Below are positions 23,192-31,495 of a stretch of 54,964 nucleotides of DNA, piece after piece (the stretch's first letter is position 1; each line of letters begins with the position of its first letter). The notes under the pieces are model-generated. The model searched no databases. It was not told where the DNA came from and worked only from the letters and a program-made list of their open reading frames with translations. Source of the stretch: Hydrogenophaga sp. GTDB taxonomy: Bacteria > Pseudomonadota > Gammaproteobacteria > Burkholderiales > Burkholderiaceae_C. The DNA lies in assembly GCF_030656115.1 (NCBI RefSeq), contig NZ_JAUSOO010000144.1, forward strand, positions 1-54,964, given 5' to 3'. Made by a program: the position numbers and the translations under genes.

Positions 23192-23207
23192 CGCCGGATT
23201 TCCGGCG
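23192..23207. promoter_or_regulatory. putative DctD enhancer site 1
   Basis: Perfect 16-bp dyad CGCCGGATTTCCGGCG (7-bp arms), about 85 bp upstream of the -24/-12 element. It shares the core CCGGA-N-T-N-CCGG with the dyad at 23224-23239. Confidence 0.65.
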
Positions 23208-23223
23208 ATCGCCGCCGTGCGAT

Positions 23224-23239
23224 GTCCGGACTGCCGGAC
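23224..23239. promoter_or_regulatory. putative DctD enhancer site 2
   Basis: 16-bp dyad GTCCGGACTGCCGGAC with 6-bp arms. Its centre is 32 bp, or three helical turns, from that of site 1, so two activator dimers would bind the same DNA face. Confidence 0.62.
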
Positions 23240-23243
23240 GGGC

Positions 23244-23259
23244 GGGTTTGCGTAAACCC
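23244..23259. promoter_or_regulatory. third dyad of different sequence
   Basis: GGGTTTGCGTAAACCC, with 6-bp arms and a GCGT centre. Its sequence is unrelated to the two CCGGA dyads, so it is probably a site for another regulator. Confidence 0.4.
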
Positions 23260-23283
23260 TAGTCTGTGACATGAGAAAACGTC

Positions 23284-23303
23284 ATTCCCGCGAAGGTGGG
23301 AAT
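23284..23303. repeat. ATTCCC-N8-GGGAAT repeat (dRS3-like)
   Basis: ATTCCCGCGAAGGTGGGAAT fits the 20-bp pattern ATTCCC-N8-GGGAAT known from dispersed repeats in beta-proteobacteria. About 50 bp downstream is a second palindrome, GTCCCCGC-CTGC-GCGGGGAC. Both are in the 23260-23495 spacer, where I see no gene. Confidence 0.6.
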
Positions 23304-23495
23304 CCAGGGCATTCCGTCTTCAGAACGCGGGAAGCGCTGGTCCCCGCCTGCGCGGGGACGGCGGCGTTGATCTGCCAGCGCCGGGGCCGGCCTACCGGCC
23401 TTGAATCGCTCTCAGGGTCTCAGGCTCATGGCCTGCAGCAGCGCGGCGCTCTGCTGGTGCCCCGTGCGGGGTTGCCGGCCCGAGGCCGGGGTCCG

Positions 23496-23682
23496 TCAGG
23501 GGATGATCAAACCGAGCGCCCAGGGGCCGAGCAGCACGGTGAAGATCGTGATCAGCACGACGCCCACCAGGTTGAGCAGCAGCCCGCCCCGAGCCATCTC
23601 GCAGATGCTGACGCAGCCGGTGCCGAACACGATTGCGTTCGGCGGCGTGCCCACCGGCAGCATGAAGGCACAGGTCGCAGCC
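23496..23682 (-). pseudogene. C-terminal remnant of a DASS/SLC13-type anion symporter
   Basis: About 60 residues match the end of divalent-anion:Na+ symporters: a CAFMLPVGTPPNAIVFGTG word followed by a hydrophobic helix and a natural stop. Everything upstream is missing; the frame runs directly into unrelated sequence at about 23685, where the Fic-like remnant ends. There is no start or ribosome site. It is a relic of a second dicarboxylate-type carrier beside dctPQM. Confidence 0.65.
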
Positions 23683-23685
23683 AGC

Positions 23686-24310
23686 TCACCCCTGCTCCGC
23701 ATCGTCCAGCAACTCCCCCCGCATGGCCCTGGCCACCGCGCTGTCCACCGCGTCCAGCACATGCGCCTGCACCCTGTCCGCGTAGCGTTTGCGCCGGTTG
23801 TTGGACAGGGTTCCGCCGTTCTGGAAGATGGTCACGATCAGCGTGGCAAGATCGCTGCCCCGCAGGTCGAAGCGCTCATTGATGTGGCGTTTGACGTGGT
23901 CGAACAGGCCGAGGAATTCCACCTCCTGGCGCATGTGGGTATCCAGTGACGCTTCGGCCATGGCCTGGGTGAATGTCACCGCCTCGGTCAGGTCCATGTG
24001 GCGGAACCAGGTGTCGGCCTCGTGCTTCTTCATGGCCACCGAAATCGGCAACAGGAAGTGCGGCGGCAGGCGGCCCGACTGGCCCAGGCAGTGGTTTCAG
24101 GCTCGGGCGGCACATAGGTCACGCCTGCGGCACCGGGCGCTTCGCGTTGCAGCCGGTTTTGCTCTGTGCGGAGGCCTGATCGAAGGGGTTGGAAATGGCC
24201 GCGTTCTGCAGTTCCACCAGCAGGTCTTCGGTCAGGGGGCGCGGCTCGTGAGCGCGCCTGAGCAGGGCTGCGAACCGGATGGACCGACCCCACGAAGTAA
24301 TGCGCCGCAT
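23686..24310 (-). pseudogene. frameshifted Fic-like gene, core missing
   Basis: Pieces of one protein can be read in three frames. An AAHYFVGS word continues in another frame as IRFAALLRRAHEPRPLTEDLL. After a 1-base loss near 24170 it resumes as FRTEQNRLQ...GVTYVPPEPE. The 3' part (to the stop at 23686) contains LPISVAMKKHEAD, EVEFLGLFDHVK and a terminal helix-turn-helix-like IFQNGGTLSNNRRKRY. The order, and the FR..QN / YVPP words, resemble Fic AMP-transferases, but the HPFxxGNGR catalytic block is absent. It is therefore a deletion-bearing pseudogene. The Fic assignment is moderate. Confidence 0.5.
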
Positions 24311-24326
24311 AGGAAGGGTGGTGGCC

Positions 24327-24385
24327 GAAAAAATCTTCAGAACTCTGAATTTATCTTCAGAAAAGACAACTTTGAAGATTTTTTC
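24327..24385. repeat. AT-rich inverted repeat, 13-bp arms
   Basis: GAAAAAATCTTCA (24327-24339) and TGAAGATTTTTTC (24373-24385) are perfect inverted copies 33 bp apart; TCTTCAGA is repeated directly between them. The stretch is far richer in A+T than its surroundings and lies just upstream of the Fic-like remnant, so it may be a former operator or promoter. Confidence 0.6.
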
Positions 24386-24474
24386 TTCCGTTTTGAACAC
24401 CCTGTCAATGTCTCTGAAACGCGCCAGCCAGCCGCTCAACACCCGTTCTGCTTACTTGGCAGTTCAACTGCCCC

Positions 24475-25257
24475 TCAGCGTTTCCCCAGCAAAGGCGAGC
24501 GCCCGATTTTTTCCTGCGGTGTCGGCACGATCGGCGCCACATCCGAGAAGTGCGCCTGTTCGATGGCCTGGTCCAGCGAGGGCAGGCTGCACAGATCTTC
24601 CATGCCCTTGCGCGTGACGCCGTCGTCTTCAACATCGAAGCGATGCACCACCAGCGCCTGGCCGTCGTCGGACACCTCGGTCTGTGCGGTGGGAATCCCG
24701 GCCTGGCGCGAGACCTCCATGCAGAAGTGCTCGTTGAGCGCCACACCCGGGAGCCGGGCGGTGGTGCCTTTGATGATGTGGCGGTCGGTGGCCAGCGTGC
24801 CTTTGCCGTGTTCGGCCAGCGTGTGGGGCGACAGAAATTTTGGGACGACGCCCGATACGCCGGAGGCGGCGTAGCGGCGCACCAGTTCGACGAAGGCGGC
24901 CTCGGAGTTGTCGCCCCGAAGAATGGACGCCAGTTCAAAGGGCACCGGGGGCTGGGTGGGGTCGGCGCCCGGCGCCGCCACCTTGACGCGCCCGATGGCG
25001 TTGCGCCCCACGACCGACAGCAGGTTGAGCGGCGATGCGCCAACGTGCGGCCCCAGTTGCTCCTGCAAGATGGACAGCAAAAAGCCCTCGGGCAGATTCA
25101 TGCGGAACACGGGGTGCAGATCGGGGTAGGCGTACGACTCGGTCCGCACCGGCATGAGAGCGGGGACTGCACGATCACGGCAATGCCCGATCGCTCCAGT
25201 CGCTGGCGCAAATCTACTGCAGCCTCGCTGGTGTGAATCACGCTGATCAGTTTCATG
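24475..25257 (-). pseudogene. truncated hipA-type toxin kinase gene
   Basis: The main frame (24475-25155) has HipA words in order: LHPVFRMNLPEGFLL, LLSVVGRNAIGRVKV, GTLATDRHIIKGT, LNEHFCMEVSRQAGIP and VVHRFDVEDDGVTRKGMEDLC. It then breaks off before the kinase catalytic loop; the last 40 residues are unrelated. A short upstream frame beginning MKLISVIHTSEAAVDL at 25257 is out of register with it. Normal HipA is about 420-440 residues, so both ends are damaged. No intact hipB-like antitoxin gene is adjacent. It cannot encode an active kinase. Confidence 0.65.
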
Positions 25258-25378
25258 GATGTCGTACGTTTGTTGGCAAAGGTGGTGCCACTCCTAGAAA
25301 ACGGACATTACAACGCATGAGGAGGAATGAGCAGTGGCCCATGCTGGCCGAGGCGAAGCAGCTACCACACGAGATTTT

Positions 25379-25431
25379 AAACATGCGCATGTTTACAAAC
25401 ACGCCCATGTTTAGTAACATGCGCATGTTTA
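25379..25431. promoter_or_regulatory. three tandem near-palindromic operators, 18-bp period
   Basis: Copies start at 25379 (AAACATGCGCATGTTTA), 25397 (AAACACGCCCATGTTTA) and 25415 (TAACATGCGCATGTTTA). Each is 17 bp with a 1-bp spacer. Copy 1 contains a perfect 16-bp palindrome; copies 2 and 3 deviate at two and one positions. They end 13 bp before the ATG at 25445, so a bound regulator would block the following gene pair. Confidence 0.8.
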
Positions 25432-25444
25432 AAGAAGATCAAGC

Positions 25445-26635
25445 ATGCCCAGTCATCTTCATCGCAGCAAGGAGAGCCATGTCACAGCCAGGCTGGCAAG
25501 CTTCTTCGAGCAGGTGGGCGCCAAGTACACCGAGCCTCAACAGGCCGCTGTTGGCCTAGCCATGGACGGCGAAATCATGAAAGACGGCGTGCGATATACC
25601 GTCGAAGTCAAGAGACTCTCGGAAGGTCGCACTGACCGCGTCATCCCTCTGCTCTCACAAGCCATCCTGCAAGCGCAGCGCTACGCGGCCGAACGCCACG
25701 GAACCCAGCCGATGGCGGTTCTGTACGTGGAACGCGCGCCGGAATCGATGTTCAAGAAGGTCGTCGGTTTCATGGACGCCTATAGGCCCAATGCGGCGAT
25801 CGCCATCGTCACCCCTGAGGGAATAGGTCTGGTTCGCTGGAACAAGGGGGATGCCTACGAAATCAACGACTCAGACAGACCAACCGCACGCAACATGGCA
25901 AGGCTCCCGGGTACCGTAAACACGGCACCGCCCAAGTTGTTCAACCTGTTTTCCGACCTCAACCAGTGGATGCTCAAGGTCCTTCTGGCCCCTGACATCC
26001 AAGAAGATCTGCTCAACGCGCCTAGAAACACCTACCGAACGGGCTCTGAGCTCGCCATTGCCGCCCAATGCTCCCAGATGAGTGCATCAAGGCTTCTGCA
26101 GCATCTGCGTCAGGAAGGGTTCCTGGATGAATACAGCGGTGCACTCCAAGTCGTCCGGCGCCAAGAGCTGTTCAGGCGCTGGCGCGCGGCGGCCATGCGG
26201 TCATCGCCCGAAATTCCCATGCGCTTCACTGCGCGCGTCGCCATTCAACAGCAATTGCACGAGCTCTTGCAATCAGACCAGGTCCAAACCTGCCTGGGGC
26301 TATTTTCTGCGGCCGATGCCCTGGGAATGGGCCATGTCAGCGGCGTCCCACCCTACATATACGTGCCCAAGCTACCTGGCTTTGCGAACGACCGGAACAA
26401 CCCGGCCTGGGCCAAGGTCACCCTCTACCCCGAAGGGGCTCCAGACTTCATCGTGCGGCAGGCGATAGCCCCTGAAGCCACCTTCAAGGGGGCTGTGCGC
26501 CGTGAGGGTTTCCTTTGCGCGGACATTATCCAAGTCTGGCTGGATGTCTCCAACCACCCGTCTCGGGGACAAGAGCAGGCAGACCACATCTACAACACAG
26601 TCCTGCGGCCCCTCGTCAACCAAGGCGAGCAATGA
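25445..26635 (+). CDS. AbiEi-like winged-helix protein with nuclease-like N-terminal domain
   Basis: 396 residues, first gene of a two-gene unit. Residues 40-130 resemble a PD-(D/E)XK fold: Asp47, then YTVEVK with Glu54 and Lys56, then mixed strands to GIGLVRW. A winged helix follows at about 198-240 (SASRLLQHLRQEGFLDEY). The C-terminal part (255-395) ends with QVWLDVSNHPSRGQEQAD, reminiscent of type IV antitoxins of the AbiEi group. The role is inferred: a DNA-binding antitoxin that represses its own operators. ATG 25445 lacks a good ribosome site. A strong one precedes an out-of-frame ATG at 25479, so a leader peptide or a frameshift at the start is possible. The stop overlaps the next gene as ATGA. 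Confidence 0.55.
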   Translation: MPSHLHRSKESHVTARLASFFEQVGAKYTEPQQAAVGLAMDGEIMKDGVRYTVEVKRLSEGRTDRVIPLLSQAILQAQRYAAERHGTQPMAVLYVERAPESMFKKVVGFMDAYRPNAAIAIVTPEGIGLVRWNKGDAYEINDSDRPTARNMARLPGTVNTAPPKLFNLFSDLNQWMLKVLLAPDIQEDLLNAPRNTYRTGSELAIAAQCSQMSASRLLQHLRQEGFLDEYSGALQVVRRQELFRRWRAAAMRSSPEIPMRFTARVAIQQQLHELLQSDQVQTCLGLFSAADALGMGHVSGVPPYIYVPKLPGFANDRNNPAWAKVTLYPEGAPDFIVRQAIAPEATFKGAVRREGFLCADIIQVWLDVSNHPSRGQEQADHIYNTVLRPLVNQGEQ

Positions 26636-27447
26636 ACGACCTCGAAGCATTCGCAAAGCTGGTACAAGCGCTGGACCCATGGCGCGGCCAGTTGGTCTTC
26701 ATCGGAGGGTGGTCCCACCGGCTACACACCTTGCATCCGTTTGCCAGCCAACTGGATTTCCAGCCCGTATTTACGAAAGACACCGACCTGGCCTTTCACA
26801 ACAAGGTCCCGATGGAGGGGAACCTCAAAGACGCTCTCACTGAAAAGGGTTTCAAGGAGAAACTTTCGGGTGAAGCAAGACCGCCAGTTGCCCACTACAT
26901 GCTGGGCAGTGACACTAGTGGCTTCTACGCAGAGTTCCTGACACCACTTGTAGGCCGCAGCATCAAGCGAACCGGTGAAACCGACGCTACCATGGTGGCG
27001 GGCGGAATATCGGCCCAGAAGATCCGACACCTCGGCATCTTGCTGACAGACCCATGGATAGTGACTGTTGGCCCAATGAACGGAGTGCCGCTGGATGAGC
27101 CGGTAGACCTGCAGGTGGCCAACCCGCTGTGCTTCATGATGCAGAAATTCCTTATCAAGAAGCAACGCACTGCAGCCAAACACAGGCAGGACCTCCTGTA
27201 TGTCTTCGACACTATCCAACTGTTTGGTCACATGCTCCCTCAGTTAAAGGCGAACTGGGAGAACGCCATAGCACCGTCGCTTGAAGCCGGTGCGATCAAA
27301 ACCGTTGTGCAGGAATGCAGAGAATCATTCAACACCGTGACAGACGCGATTCGAGATGCCGCCCGCATTCCACAAGACCGCAGGGTCGATCCGGAGGAAT
27401 TGCGGGTCACGTGCCAATACGCTTTTCAGCAGATTCTGGGGCTTTGA
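26632..27447 (+). CDS. nucleotidyltransferase-fold protein, probable toxin/effector partner
   Basis: 271 residues. The polymerase-beta-like signature is present: GGW at 25-27 (FIGGWSHRLH), the metal pair Asp50 and Asp52 (TKDTDLAF), and a later acidic residue, probably Glu101. The C-terminal half is helical. It resembles the GSU2403-type nucleotidyltransferase-fold proteins and, in arrangement, AbiEii toxins, which transfer nucleotides to RNA targets. The substrate here is unknown. The ATG overlaps the stop of the upstream winged-helix gene by 4 bp, so the two are co-translated. I call it an AbiE-like pair by context, not by proof. Confidence 0.6.
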   Translation: MNDLEAFAKLVQALDPWRGQLVFIGGWSHRLHTLHPFASQLDFQPVFTKDTDLAFHNKVPMEGNLKDALTEKGFKEKLSGEARPPVAHYMLGSDTSGFYAEFLTPLVGRSIKRTGETDATMVAGGISAQKIRHLGILLTDPWIVTVGPMNGVPLDEPVDLQVANPLCFMMQKFLIKKQRTAAKHRQDLLYVFDTIQLFGHMLPQLKANWENAIAPSLEAGAIKTVVQECRESFNTVTDAIRDAARIPQDRRVDPEELRVTCQYAFQQILGL

Positions 27448-27482
27448 GGTCGGCTTCGGGTACTTAGGTGACTCGTCTCAGG

Positions 27483-28292
27483 TCAGTACCCACCCGAAGG
27501 CGCAGCCGGTCCCTTTGACTCGCCCGAGCCAAACCGCTGCACCAACCCCGTCGCCGCCTTCACCAACAGCGTCGTATCCACCCCCACCGCCACAAACAGT
27601 GCGCCCGCGTCCAGGTATTGCTGCGCCAGCGCTGGGTCCACCGCCAAGATACCGGCGGCTTTGCCTGCGGCGCGCACGGTGGCAATGCCATCCAAGATGA
27701 CTTTTTGCACCTCGGGGTGGCCGGGCTGGCCTCGGTAGCCCATGCTGGCTGAGAGGTCGGCGGGGCCGAAGAAGACGCCGTCCACGCCGTCGGTCTCGGC
27801 GATGGCCTGGAGGTTGTTCACCGCCGTCACAGTTTCGGCCTGCACCAGCAGGCACATCTGGCCGTTGGCCTGGTTCAGGTAGTCGTCCACCTGGTTCCAG
27901 CGCGAGGCGCGGGCCAGCGCGGCGCCCATGCCGCGAATGCCTTCGGGTGGGTAGCGCATGGCTTGCACCATCAGCGCGGCCTGTTCGGGCGTGTCCACCA
28001 TGGGAATCAGCAGGGTTTGCGCGCCCACGTCGAGGTATTGCTTGACCAGCGCCACGTCGGCCTGCACCGCGCGCACCACCGGGTGTGTGGCGCTGTAAGG
28101 CGCGATGGCGCGCAGTTGGTCGAGCACGGTGCGCGGGTCGTTGGGGGCGTGTTCGCCGTCAAGCAGCAGCCAGTCAAAACCGCAGCCGGCCAGGGCTTCG
28201 GCCACGTTGGCGTCGGCAAAACCGACCCAGCAGCCGATTTGGGGCCGCCCAGCTTGCAGGGCGTCGCGGAAGGTGTTTGGGGGGATCTTCAT
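27483..28292 (-). CDS. hpaI: 4-hydroxy-2-oxoheptanedioate aldolase
   Basis: 269 residues of the HpcH/HpaI family. Metal-site words AETVTAV and [12 protein letters not shown] are present, and the start [12 protein letters not shown] fits HpaI. It splits 4-hydroxy-2-oxoheptanedioate to pyruvate and succinate semialdehyde, the last step of the homoprotocatechuate pathway encoded by the adjacent genes. The ATG at 28292 is chosen on the family start; 17 extra codons upstream run into a repeat. It is the last gene of the hpa cluster and faces the end of the nucleotidyltransferase gene 35 bp away. Confidence 0.92.
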   Translation of the reverse strand: MKIPPNTFRDALQAGRPQIGCWVGFADANVAEALAGCGFDWLLLDGEHAPNDPRTVLDQLRAIAPYSATHPVVRAVQADVALVKQYLDVGAQTLLIPMVDTPEQAALMVQAMRYPPEGIRGMGAALARASRWNQVDDYLNQANGQMCLLVQAETVTAVNNLQAIAETDGVDGVFFGPADLSASMGYRGQPGHPEVQKVILDGIATVRAAGKAAGILAVDPALAQQYLDAGALFVAVGVDTTLLVKAATGLVQRFGSGESKGPAAPSGGY

Positions 28293-28339
28293 GATCGAGG
28301 TGCTGAAAAGTGTTGAGGGGGCCGTGCCTTCGTCCAGGA

Positions 28340-28413
28340 GCACCGCCGGGCTGGCTTTGCCAGACGGCCAGTGCTGTCCCCCTGGGGGGAAGCCGCGCAG
28401 CGGCGCAGGAGGG
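28340..28413. repeat. GC-rich palindromic repeat before hpaI
   Basis: GCCGGGCTGGCTTTGCCAG, then TCCCCCTGGGGGGAAGCC and GCCGCGCAGCGGC, form short palindromes in the spacer upstream of hpaI. The order matches the element in the phaA-phaB spacer and the insert in radA. Confidence 0.6.
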
Positions 28414-29427
28414 TCATGGATACAAGCCGCGCATCTGGCCCATGAGGCGCGTCAGGCCCATGAGTGCGTCCATGTTGGGTGTGGGCAGGCCCAGGTGTTG
28501 GCCGATTTCGCGCACCGCGCCCACGAGCGCATCGAGTTCGATGGGGCGGCCGGCCTCCACGTCTTGCAGCATGGAGGTTTTGAACGAGCCGAGTTTGCGG
28601 GTGAGGCCGTGGCGGTCTTCGGGTTGCTGGTGAATGGGTATGCCGATGCGTGCACCAATGGCCTGCGCTTCGAGCATGACCGCGCTGCAAAAGCCGCGCA
28701 CCAGGTCGTCGTCCAGGATGCGGTCGCAGGGTGCGCCGGTGATGGCCGAGACGGGGTTCATGGTCATGTTGCCCCAGAGTTTGAACCAGATGTCGCGCTG
28801 GATGCGCTCGGAAACGGTGACACCGAAACCGGCCGCGCCCAGCAGCGCAGCCACGGCCTGCACGCGCGGGGTCACGCCGCCGGCGGGCTCGCCGATGATG
28901 AGCTGGTTGTTTTTGATGCTTTCGATGCGCCCTGGGGTGGGCGCGGCGGCGCTGGCGTGCACCACGCAGCCGATGACCTGCGACGTGGGGATCTGCGTGG
29001 CCGTCGCGCCGCCCGGGTCCACGGCCTGGAGTTGAAGGCCGGCTGCGTCACCAGGCAGGCCGTCGAAGAACCACCAGGGCACGCCGTTCATCGCGACCAG
29101 TACCGTGGTGTGCGGCCCCATGAGCGCGCGCACGGCCGGTGCCACCTGCGGCATGGCCGGGCCCTTGACCGAGACGATCACCAGATCTTGCACGCCCAGG
29201 CTCGCCGCGTCTTCGCTGGCGTTCACCGCGACGCGGTGTTCGGCGCCCTCGGCGTCGACCCAGGTCAGGCCGCGTTCGCGCAAGGTGCGCAGCGTGTCGC
29301 CGCGTGCCACGGCGGAGAGTTGGACTTGCCCAACCGGCAGGCGCGAGCCGAGCCAACCGGCGAACAAGCCCCCGATGGCGCCGACGCCAACGATGGCCAC
29401 TTTTTGAAGGGAAACTGGGGTGTTCAT
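28414..29427 (-). CDS. ketopantoate reductase family protein
   Basis: 337 residues with an N-terminal Rossmann motif [11 protein letters not shown] and a C-terminal helical domain containing [17 protein letters not shown], the catalytic-lysine region of PanE/ApbA enzymes. Such enzymes reduce ketopantoate with NADPH, but many homologues in catabolic clusters act on other 2-oxo or hydroxy acids. Its place between hpaI and the class II aldolase, overlapping the latter by 4 bp, suggests a catabolic role rather than pantothenate synthesis. The substrate cannot be told from sequence. Confidence 0.8.
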   Translation of the reverse strand: MNTPVSLQKVAIVGVGAIGGLFAGWLGSRLPVGQVQLSAVARGDTLRTLRERGLTWVDAEGAEHRVAVNASEDAASLGVQDLVIVSVKGPAMPQVAPAVRALMGPHTTVLVAMNGVPWWFFDGLPGDAAGLQLQAVDPGGATATQIPTSQVIGCVVHASAAAPTPGRIESIKNNQLIIGEPAGGVTPRVQAVAALLGAAGFGVTVSERIQRDIWFKLWGNMTMNPVSAITGAPCDRILDDDLVRGFCSAVMLEAQAIGARIGIPIHQQPEDRHGLTRKLGSFKTSMLQDVEAGRPIELDALVGAVREIGQHLGLPTPNMDALMGLTRLMGQMRGLYP

Positions 29428-30185
29428 GCGCGGTAGCCCGGGTCGATGCGGTCGATGAGGCGCTGCATGGCTGCGAAGGAATCTTCACCGGCGCCGAACT
29501 TGGGGTTGAAGTTGAGCGAGTCGCGCACGCAGGCTTGCAGGGCGGCTTCGGTGATGGGCTGCAATTCACCCAGCGGCTGCGAGGCCACCTGGATTTCGCA
29601 GGCGCGCTGCACCAGCCACATGAGGTTGAACGCCTGCGCCAACGAGTTGCCGATGATCACCGGGCCGTGGTTGCGCAGCAGCAGCACGCGCCGCCCTTGG
29701 GCGCTGGCCAAGATGCGGGCGCCCTCTTCGCGGTGCACGGTGATGCCCTCAAAGTCGTGGTAGGCCACCTGGCCGTGGAGCTGCGCGGCGTAAAAATTGG
29801 TGAACGACAGGCCGTCTTTGAGGCAACACACGGCCATGGTGGGTGTGGTGTGCACGTGCATGACGCAGTGGGCGTCGGGCAGCGTGGCGTGGATGGCGCC
29901 GTGGAAGGTGAAGCCTGCGGGGTTGATGGGCCAGTCGCTGTGGCCCACGGTGTGGCCGTCGATATCCACCTTGACGAGGTTGGAGGCCGTGACTTCGGTG
30001 TAGTGCAGGCCGAAGGGGTTGATGAGGAAATGGTCTTCGGGCCCGGGCACCCTTAAAGAGATGTGGTTGTAGATCAGCTCAGACCAGCCCAGGTGGGCAA
30101 AGATGCGGTAGCAGGCGGCGAGCTGCACGCGGGCGGCCCATTCGGCTTCGCTGAAACGGGTGGGTCGCAAGAAGGCTTTGGACAT
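29424..30185 (-). CDS. class II aldolase/adducin family protein
   Basis: 253 residues. Zinc ligands are visible as His110 and His112 (MHVHTTPT) and His173 (RNHGPV), with WSELIYNHIS near the N-terminus. Class II aldolases cleave or decarboxylate hydroxy/oxo acids and sugar phosphates; this subgroup with a long N-terminal extension is common in catabolic operons and is often of unknown substrate. It is translationally coupled to the ketopantoate-reductase-like gene. The two are not part of the textbook hpa pathway and may handle a side branch. Confidence 0.82.
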   Translation of the reverse strand: MSKAFLRPTRFSEAEWAARVQLAACYRIFAHLGWSELIYNHISLRVPGPEDHFLINPFGLHYTEVTASNLVKVDIDGHTVGHSDWPINPAGFTFHGAIHATLPDAHCVMHVHTTPTMAVCCLKDGLSFTNFYAAQLHGQVAYHDFEGITVHREEGARILASAQGRRVLLLRNHGPVIIGNSLAQAFNLMWLVQRACEIQVASQPLGELQPITEAALQACVRDSLNFNPKFGAGEDSFAAMQRLIDRIDPGYRA

Positions 30186-30206
30186 GCGGGGTCTCCTCGG
30201 TTTCTT

Positions 30207-31034
30207 TTAGGTGAAGCGGAAACGCAAGCAACCCAGTGGCCCGTAATCGGCCTCGAACAAGTCGCCCGCTTGGGCCGCCACGGGCCGGGTGAAGCTGCCG
30301 GCCAAGACGATTTCGCCCGCTTCCAGCCGTTCGCCCCAGGGGGCCAGTTTGTTGGCCAGCCAGGCGATGCCGATGGCCGGGTCGCCCTGCACGCCGGCGG
30401 CCAGGCCGGTTTCTTCCACCGCGCCGTTTTGCCGCAGGATGGCGCCGCACCAGGGTCGGTTGGTGGTGTGCGGGTCGGCGCGCAAGGCCGGGTCGCCCGC
30501 GCCGATGACGATGCCCGCGTTGGCCGCGTTGTCGCTGATGGTGTCAAACACCTTGCGCATGGCTTTGGTGTGGCGGTCGAACTGTTCGATGCGGGCGTCG
30601 ATGATTTCAATGGCGGGGGTGATGTAGGCGGTGGCGTTGAGCACATCGTCCACGGTCACGTTCGGCCCGGCCAGCGGGGCCTTGAGCACAAAGGCCAGTT
30701 CCACCTCCACGCGCGGCGCGATGAAGTGTTTGGTCGGAATCTCCAGCACCTCGCCCGCTGGGGCGGTGAAGAGCATGTTGTCGAGCAGCGTGCCGTAGTC
30801 GGGCTCGTCGATCTGGCTGCTGATCTGCATGGCGCGGCTGGTGAGGCCGATTTTGTGGCCGATGACTTTTCTGCCTTCGGCCTTTTGCTGCTCGACCCAG
30901 GCGCGGCCAATGCGGTAGCCGTCTTCGATGGTCATGCCGGGGTGGCGTTTGGAGAAGTGTTCCACCGGCGTGCGCGTCTGTTGCGCCTGTTGCAATTCAG
31001 CGGCGAGTTGCTGGATGAGGGTGTCGTCAAACAT
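30207..31034 (-). CDS. hpaH: 2-oxo-hept-4-ene-1,7-dioate hydratase
   Basis: 275 residues of the hydratase/decarboxylase family (MhpD-like). Characteristic words are [22 protein letters not shown] and a C-terminal AGSFTRPV. HpaH adds water to 2-oxohept-4-ene-1,7-dioate to give the HpaI substrate. It begins 3 bp after hpaF, so tight coupling is likely. The length is close to the typical 267 residues. Assignment to HpaH rather than MhpD or XylJ rests mainly on the surrounding hpa genes. Confidence 0.9.
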   Translation of the reverse strand: MFDDTLIQQLAAELQQAQQTRTPVEHFSKRHPGMTIEDGYRIGRAWVEQQKAEGRKVIGHKIGLTSRAMQISSQIDEPDYGTLLDNMLFTAPAGEVLEIPTKHFIAPRVEVELAFVLKAPLAGPNVTVDDVLNATAYITPAIEIIDARIEQFDRHTKAMRKVFDTISDNAANAGIVIGAGDPALRADPHTTNRPWCGAILRQNGAVEETGLAAGVQGDPAIGIAWLANKLAPWGERLEAGEIVLAGSFTRPVAAQAGDLFEADYGPLGCLRFRFT

Positions 31035-31037
31035 GGT

Positions 31038-31481
31038 TTACTTGTTCTGAAAGAGTGGGTGCAAAGAGCTGTTCTTGGCATCAAACACCTCGTGGCCTTC
31101 ATCCACCTGCACGGTGATACCGATGGGGCGCTGGGCGAGTTGCGCGGCGAAGCGCTCTTTCACGCAGGCGTTGAGCGCCTCGCCCACGCGCTGGTGCACC
31201 AGCGCGCTGCGGCCTTGGGCCATGCGCAGGTTCATGTAGACAAACGCGTAGTCGGCGCCCAGGCCCGCCGCGATGCCCGCCGCGCCGCCGTCGGACACCG
31301 CGCTGTGCGCCGCCGGGTAGGCCAGCACGCGCGTGCCGCCGGTGGGGAAGACCTGTTTGCCTTGCTCGTCGCGCACGGCGAGCATGGTGTCGGCCAGCGC
31401 ACGGCACAAGCTGGCCATGTCCACGCCTTCGGGGGCGGGTTGGTCGAGGTTGGGGGTGTAGAGGATGACGAGGTGGGGCAT
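31038..31481 (-). CDS. hpaF: 5-carboxymethyl-2-hydroxymuconate delta-isomerase
   Basis: 147 residues starting MPHLVILYTPNL. Pro2 becomes the N-terminal catalytic proline after Met removal, as in the CHMI/tautomerase family. It isomerises 5-carboxymethyl-2-hydroxymuconate before decarboxylation by HpaG. The start at 31481 is set by this MPH; the longer open frame upstream is the shadow of hpaD. It is slightly longer than the usual 125-130 residues, with an extra C-terminal tail. Confidence 0.9.
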   Translation of the reverse strand: MPHLVILYTPNLDQPAPEGVDMASLCRALADTMLAVRDEQGKQVFPTGGTRVLAYPAAHSAVSDGGAAGIAAGLGADYAFVYMNLRMAQGRSALVHQRVGEALNACVKERFAAQLAQRPIGITVQVDEGHEVFDAKNSSLHPLFQNK

Positions 31482-31495
31482 GGTGGCGGTCCGGC

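Noticed and set aside
23260..23495. Small gene between dctP and the transporter remnant
   Set aside because: Only repeat palindromes are seen; frames are short and lack ribosome sites.
25379..25431. CRISPR array or plasmid iterons
   Set aside because: Only three units with a 1-bp spacer and palindromic; no spacers, no cas or rep gene. An operator explains it better.
28414..29427. True panE for pantothenate synthesis
   Set aside because: The catabolic context and coupling to a class II aldolase make a housekeeping role unlikely, so no gene symbol was given.
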